This document shows positions 59,608 to 64,000 of a DNA stretch of 64,000 nt, in pieces. Each line of letters opens with the position of its first letter. Positions within the stretch are counted from its first letter, which is position 1. The translations under genes were made by a program, and so were the position numbers. The DNA lies in assembly GCA_949361645.1 (NCBI GenBank), contig OX442434.1, forward strand, positions 2,533,672 to 2,597,671. The letters run 5' to 3'. This DNA comes from Spongilla lacustris (Eukaryota > Porifera > Demospongiae > Spongillida > Spongillidae). A model generated the notes under the pieces. It was not told the origin of the DNA. It did no database searches and saw only the letters and a program-made list of their open reading frames with translations.

Positions 59608-61850
59608 GTGTGTGTATTGTTGTGCGTGCATTTGCATTTTGCATCCATGTGTGTATTATGTATTGCTGTGTTGTAAATAGTGCTTTGAGCCAGTTGGAGT
59701 TTGTTTCAACGAAAGATACATGTAAAACTCAAATTTGTGCCTCCATGCTGTGTAATGGCATAGTGTGTAGAGTGTATGATATGTTCTTCTCCTGCCAAAG
59801 TTTACAGTCACTTTATTTCATGTATGGGAAGGACAGGCAAAGCAATCAGTTTGGGCAAAGGGAAAATCATTGGATATAAATAAGATCATGAAGCACTCAA
59901 AACACATGAGTTGTATAGAATTTGTAGGTCTATCGTGGGGTTGTGGGCAGTATTAAGAAGAAAAAAAAACAGAGGCTCACCGCTATGATTTTTGCTCTGG
60001 TAGCAGATCCATTTATCTTGATTGAATCGAATTTTACAAGTCAGATTTTAGTCGTTGCTAGTAAAGTGAACATCTTCCTATGGAATCAATGTAGAAGTAT
60101 TTTCATTTTTAAAACAATGTCAATCGACATGGCTACACTCTTCACAACCGTGATTTTATTGATAAGACACAGCCAATAAACATTTGAGCTATTTTACTGC
60201 TAGAGGTTATTCCTCAGTTATGTGCATGTACCGTAAGTAAGCAATATGTGTTTGTTATTTACTAGCAAATTAGTGGTTACATTCTACAAAGCAAAATTCA
60301 TGGCACCCAATCATTTCATCAAATAGAACTGTTTAATAATTATTATTTTATCTATTCATTTCACAAAGCCAGGGCGATCAGTGACATGTTTGGGAGGCTA
60401 AATATCACCCCTAGTGAGAGCCATAGCAAGGACCGTACTGGCTAGGAATGTGGTCCCCTACTGTCTTCAATTAAACAATAATAATTATAATAACTTTATT
60501 AGTTTAGTGGTGTCATTTTATTTGTGTCACATTTGATAATAAAAAAAATGTGCATAGTGTTATGGTTTTTTATTTATAAATTTTCAAATATTGTTTTCAG
60601 TTTACCCCAGTCAAAGTTATTTATTTATATAAAAAGTGACTGCAATTGCTGAATGCAATTTTCACCAAGATAACGATTTCTTATCGCCATCTTTATCTTG
60701 GTGAAAATTGTATTCAGCAATTGCAGTCACTTTTTATATAAATAAATAACTTTGACTGGGGTAAACTGAAAACAATATTTGAAAATTTATAAATAAAAAA
60801 CCATAACACTATGCACAATTTTTTTGTTATCTAACTACCGTATACAGAACACTAATGAAACAATTTCATTGATTTGTGGATTAGAAAGCAGCATTATAGC
60901 TCAGTAACTATGTTACCTAATTGTCAAAATGCTCTTAAAATTTCGGGAGAAGTCACATTCTAAAGTAACGGGATGGGTTTGTGCTAGAATGGCTTTTGCT
61001 ATTGTACACATGTATGTGTGACAAAGCTTTGCTTGTGTGGGTCTAGGGTAAAATGGAGAAGTGGACATGGCATGGACGATGGTGCAGGCCTCCCCATTTT
61101 CCTCACTGATGTAAACATCATTTAGAATGTTTGGTGTCAATCAGGTGTATAAATGTGTGTAATGTGTGTGTGCTATATGTTGTTCTAAATAAAATAAAAA
61201 ATGATGGCATCAAATCAGTGTTTAGAATAATTGCAAGCTCTAACCGCTGAACAAGTCATGAGCATTAGAAAGTGCCTATTCAAGAGGTTTGTAGTCTTGT
61301 GATATGTACAAAAAATGTACTAAGTCTTACAGTGCTGGTATAGGAAGATTGAGGGCTGGGGTGCAAGGCCATGCCATGGATTTTTTTTTCCTGGTACCTT
61401 ATTTTACCATCATGAAACTATGCAGGCCCGTAGCCAGGAAGTCTGGCATGGGGATCGATTAGTAGGACTGCGGATCGATTAGTAGGACTGCGGGACATCT
61501 GATCGCGTTTAGCTAAACACAAAAGCGGGAAGGGGGGTCCCAGTGCAATTGGCCAAATATGAGAGTGCGGAGGGTTGCCATTGCTTAATACTAAAAGCGA
61601 GAGCGCTGTCACCTTCAAGCCTGATGCAAAAAAAAATTGAAGTACAATAACTAGAGCATTGAACGGGGGGGGGGGGGGGGATCGACCAATCCCCCCATCC
61701 CATTCCCCCCCCCCCCCCCCCCCCCGCTATAGGCCTGCTATGTATACACAACACATTCATACACACATGCTTATAACAATGCATGCATCCCTCCATGGAC
61801 ATTGATGTACTTATGCACATGATCAATGCACACACTTCAATTATACACAG
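59608..61850. other. OXA1L intron 2
   Basis: Holds the long hairpin at 60535-60831 and paired poly-G/poly-C runs (61665-61680, 61705-61725). No exon seen. Confidence 0.6.
60535..60831. repeat. Long near-perfect hairpin (MITE-like)
   Basis: Arms of about 139 bases (60535-60673 and 60693-60831) are almost identical in inverted orientation, with a loop of about 19 bases. Differences are mainly at the outer A-run (AATAAAAAAAATG against AACAAAAAAATTG) and GAATGC/GAATAC. Confidence 0.95.
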
Positions 61851-61955
61851 CTTGGTGGAGAAACTGGGGTAACTAATCCCCAGACAGAGAAAATGAAGGT
61901 ATTTTTCAGAGCTATGGCCATTCTCCTCATCCCTGTCACTGCCACATTCCCCTCT
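61851..61955 (+). CDS. OXA1L: OXA1L-like, exon 3
   Basis: Phase 0 exon after ACACAG. It reads LGGETGVTNPQTEKMKVFFR and AMAILLIPVTATFPS, then a GTAAGG donor. This is the GxETG loop and the third membrane segment of the insertase. Confidence 0.93.
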
Positions 61956-62019
61956 GTAAGGTCCATGTGTGCATGTTTTGTGTACTGGTTTCATTGGAAT
62001 ATCTTTGGATTTTTATCAG

Positions 62020-62191
62020 GGTCTTTTTATGTATTGGCTGACATCTTCAACCTTTTCATTGAGCCAAATTATGCTCCTCAAATTGCCTTCATTCAGAACT
62101 GCACTGGGAATTCCACCCCTGGTCAGACACCCAGCGGAGGCCCCCAAACCTGATGTGGCGAAGCAGGGCATGTTCTCAACTATCAAAGAAA
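62020..62191 (+). CDS. OXA1L: OXA1L-like, exon 4
   Basis: After TTATCAG it reads GLFMYWLTSSTFSLSQIMLL, KLPSFRTALGIPPLVRHP and KQGMFSTIKE, with donor GTATGT in phase 1. GLFMYWLxSSxFSLxQ is the last membrane segment and LPxxRTxLxIPP starts the matrix tail that binds mitoribosomes in the family. The remaining C-terminal exon(s) were not found in the last 1.8 kb and probably lie outside the window. Confidence 0.93.
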
Positions 62192-63027
62192 GTATGTATG
62201 CATGAGGTGTGTGCACATGGGGAGTGTAGGTCATTAAAAGTTTCCGTAATGTTGCCATACTGTAAACATGCCAATGCCTCATGTTACGGTATGAGGCATG
62301 CACATTGACACATTCATAATAGCTGGAACATGAACTGTTCACAATTTAACACAGGAAAGGCTTGATTTTGTTCACTCTGGCCTTAAGCATATCCACAAAA
62401 AGTCCATGCCAGCCTAATGCATTTTACAACACAGTATCATTTGGAACAACACATAGTACCCACAAGAAACTAAAAGTGCATGTATGGAAGCAGCTATTTC
62501 CATTGTGTCAGTTTTTAGCACTCAGGGTGATGTACGCCCAATTAAGATTATGTTTGGAACAGCATGGTTGTGGCCTAGCCATTGCACATTACATTAGGCA
62601 ATATTATGGAAACGTTTTTGAGACCTCTACTGTACATGTACCATATATGGGGTTTGTATTTGAACATCTTTGAATTTCTAGTATTGTGGATCAGATTCCA
62701 TTTGGGGTTGTTTTTTTTTTTGTGTGCATATTACCACCCATTTGGTGTGTTACATGCAATGTTGCTGCAGTTAATGATTTTGGCAGAGGGGAAATAAGTA
62801 TCCCCTGGTATTGGCACTAAAACATGAGCTAAATGTAAAAGACTGCAGCACTATTAAGTAAGTAAGCTGATTCACTGCAATGCTGTAAATAAGAGTAGTA
62901 TTACAGATACGATAACACCACAACTGTGCATGTTACTATGGAAAGGTGCAAAAGAATTGTTTACAAATACATCCAAGAATCATAATACCTGATTTTTTGG
63001 TGAGACATGGCACATGTTTCTAGAAGT

Positions 63028-63322
63028 AAGTCAATAATTTCCCTGTCGAGTAAGGGATTTGTTGGATGTAGGATTGTTGGTGCAAAAAGCAAGGAAACAA
63101 GGTACAGTACTGTTATAGTGAGGTTTGGTGTATGATCCTACAACTACATGTACATGTAATTTGCAATGAAGAAGCCTATTTGCAAAATCTAGAAGTGTTA
63201 TTTATATGACCCTATACCAAACCTCACTGTAACAGTACTTTACCTTGTTTCCTTACTTTTTGCACCACCAATGCTACATCAAACAAATCCCTTTCTCGAT
63301 AGAGACGTTTTTGATTTACTTG
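63028..63322. repeat. Foldback (MITE-like) repeat
   Basis: Arms of about 105 bases with AAGGGATTTGTTGGATGTAG, GGTGCAAAAAGCAAGG, AAACAAGGTACAGTACTGTT and GTGAGGTTTGGT are mirrored on the right at about 85-90 percent identity, with an 80-base centre. Confidence 0.88.
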
Positions 63323-63606
63323 TGCCCCTAATTTTTTTTTCTCCTTCAGGAGTATTAATGCGATTGGTTAAAACCTGGCAACACAATATTTTGTTGTTCA
63401 CGCTTACTAAAGCCGCTTGAACTTGGTGTATTCATTGCAATGTAGCACGCTTGGATTCAGAGTCTTGTTGATGTCGTCAGCTTGACCGCTGGACCTTTAT
63501 GCAGCGTACCATGCAGTGGTTTTTTTTCTTTCAATTTATACCTTTGTTGTTCTTCGGCTTTCTTTAACTCAGAGTTCTCCTTGTTAACCTTTAATCTGCG
63601 TGAAAC

Positions 63607-63647
63607 GATCCTGAATTCAGGATCGGTAAAATCCTGAATTCAGGATG
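63607..63647. repeat. Two adjacent perfect palindromes
   Basis: GATCCTGAATTCAGGATC, a short GGTAAA spacer, then ATCCTGAATTCAGGAT. The same 16-base palindrome occurs twice within 41 bases. Confidence 0.95.
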
Positions 63648-64000
63648 GTGAGTTCTGCCGTTTATAACAACCATTGCAATGAAAATTAAAATCATTAAAA
63701 CATAAAAGCTGTTTGTTCCAACAATGGTGCACACATTCTATAGCATAGAATAATTTTTATCATCTAGAAAGCTGCCCAAACTTCAAGGATGCATAAGCAC
63801 GTTCGTTGCTCCCGCGTATACATAAATTAAATGATTAGCAATTTATAGTTTGTAATGCTTACAAAGAGCATTAAACATATCAATTTTACTCCTTTTCACT
63901 ACTTATTGGTGGTAGCACCTCCAGACTCTTGGTAGAAGTTGTATTTTTATCAAACTTGTACACAAAATAATAGAAAAGTGTAATTTATTATCACTGTCCG

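Larger units (their letters stand above)
62192..64000. other. Downstream region, no exon identified
   Basis: Contains a foldback repeat (63028-63322) and two palindromes (63607-63647). A matching C-terminal OXA1L exon is not seen. Confidence 0.5.

Overview
The window is eukaryotic and animal-like. It holds spliced genes with GT-AG introns, CARD, death and fibronectin domains, a mitochondrial OXA1L-type insertase gene, BEL/Pao and DIRS retroelements, an integrated Polinton-like virus, and many minisatellites. Short introns, frequent ACATGTA-type words and a death-fold receptor built from small symmetric exons suggest a sponge (probably a demosponge). This is an inference, as no marker gene settles it. 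There is a 200-base assembly gap at 18033-18232. Several reading-frame breaks fall in homopolymers, so some may be base-calling errors.

Layout. 1-7026: minus-strand gene (CARD, two death-fold exons, FN3), all junctions phase 1, plus duplicated copies of its death-domain exon. 7069-14346: poly-C tract and a 21-bp minisatellite split by a complete BEL/Pao retrotransposon (8190-14180, 140-bp LTRs, 5-bp target duplication). 14347-22000: repeats, poly-C tracts, C/T-rich satellites, the gap, a dispersed repeat (copy A) and a poorly defined spliced gene. 22167-22928: a newly assembled three-exon small zinc-finger gene. 23853-30589: a gene of the Tnp2/KDZ-like transposase class, interrupted in its coding sequence by a DIRS-like tyrosine-recombinase retroelement (about 24520-29125). 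30860-31540: a 24-bp minisatellite.

31562-49527: the main finding, a 17,966-bp integrated Polinton-like virus with about 320-bp terminal inverted repeats and a 5-bp target-site duplication (GCCCT). It encodes a retroviral-type integrase, penton-like and major capsid-like proteins in a divergent pair, a packaging-type ATPase, a very large repetitive fibre-like protein, zinc-finger and SAP-like proteins and several small membrane or glycine-rich proteins. No full-length DNA polymerase is visible. Several of its genes carry single frameshifts or in-frame TAG codons, so this copy looks damaged, or was sequenced with errors. It carries its own dispersed 25-bp palindromic repeat and an extra internal copy of its terminus.

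49528-56018: a foldback element, and dispersed repeat copy B in which a GAA tract has grown to about 196 pure units. 56019-62191: four exons of an OXA1L-like gene, whose first intron holds a 22-bp satellite and a decayed antisense gag fragment. 60535-63650: hairpin/MITE-like elements and perfect palindromes.
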